The position numbers and the translations under genes were made by a program. A stretch of DNA of 21,615 bases, taken from positions 1-21,615 of the forward strand of contig URNJ01000011.1 in NCBI GenBank assembly GCA_900549215.1, written 5' to 3'. Numbering within the stretch: the stretch's first letter is position 1; each line of letters starts with the position of its first letter. The notes under the pieces were generated by a model, which saw only the letters and a program-made list of their open reading frames with translations, was not told the origin of the DNA and ran no database searches. This DNA is from an uncultured Collinsella sp. (lineage in GTDB: Bacteria > Actinomycetota > Coriobacteriia > Coriobacteriales > Coriobacteriaceae). Shown piece after piece: positions 21,584 through 21,615 of the stretch.

Positions 21584-21615
21584 AAGAGGCGGGGCATGCC
21601 CCGCCTCTTCCCTTT
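21584..21615 (+). terminator. 26-bp perfect palindrome, possible terminator
   Basis: AAGAGGCGGGGCA and TGCCCCGCCTCTT (21584-21609) are perfectly complementary and are followed by CCCTTT at the window edge. As RNA it would form a very stable GC-rich hairpin. The T-run is incomplete in the window, so termination is likely but not certain. Confidence 0.5.

Overview
The window looks like chromosomal DNA from an anaerobic actinobacterium of the class Coriobacteriia, most likely Collinsella or a close relative. This is inferred from moderately high GC with GC-rich third positions, the giant acyl-CoA dehydratase activase-type protein, a lysyl-tRNA synthetase carrying a C-terminal tRNA-binding domain, a Veg homologue beside ispE, and a MurE without the meso-diaminopimelate signature. 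No database was searched, so the genus is an inference. Every protein gene lies on the minus strand; the only plus-strand gene is a tRNA-Val.

Layout in coordinate order (transcription runs right to left). 1-229: N-terminus of ClpC, cut by the window edge. 422-5531: a two-gene unit with a 1478-residue activase-like protein followed by an overlapping TetR-family regulator, preceded by a perfect 21-bp palindrome that is a good operator candidate. 5793-8223: two membrane proteins, a DUF2798 protein and a ThrE-type exporter, separated by about 310 bp of repeats and a terminator. 8224-8652: a noncoding stretch with the lysS terminator and a locally duplicated palindrome. 8653-11167: lysS and greA. 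11273-11548: tatA with a strong promoter. 11661-11737: tRNA-Pro(CGG). 11787-12982: ispE and veg. 13166-18697: a housekeeping cluster, in transcription order murE, HAD phosphatase, murI, rph, rdgB, dtd. 18810-20690: asnB. 20878-20953: tRNA-Val(UAC). 20954-21615: tandem repeats of the tRNA-Val 3' end, then an AT-rich noncoding tail.

Functionally most of the window is core metabolism: peptidoglycan precursors (murE, murI), isoprenoid precursor (ispE), translation and its quality control (lysS, dtd, two tRNAs), RNA processing and transcription (rph, greA), nucleotide-pool cleaning (rdgB), protein export (tatA), proteolysis (clpC) and asparagine synthesis (asnB). The more accessory part is the activase/TetR unit and the two membrane proteins.

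The unusual content is mostly non-coding. There are three copies of a palindrome beginning GTTACGCGG, two of them directly after stop codons; two 33-nt hairpin elements sharing the core GGGACAGGTT but with different, self-complementary stems, one forming the C-terminus of RNase PH; and a 188-bp tandem array built on the tRNA-Val 3' end. I did not find a convincing new protein-based system such as a defence island or CRISPR array.
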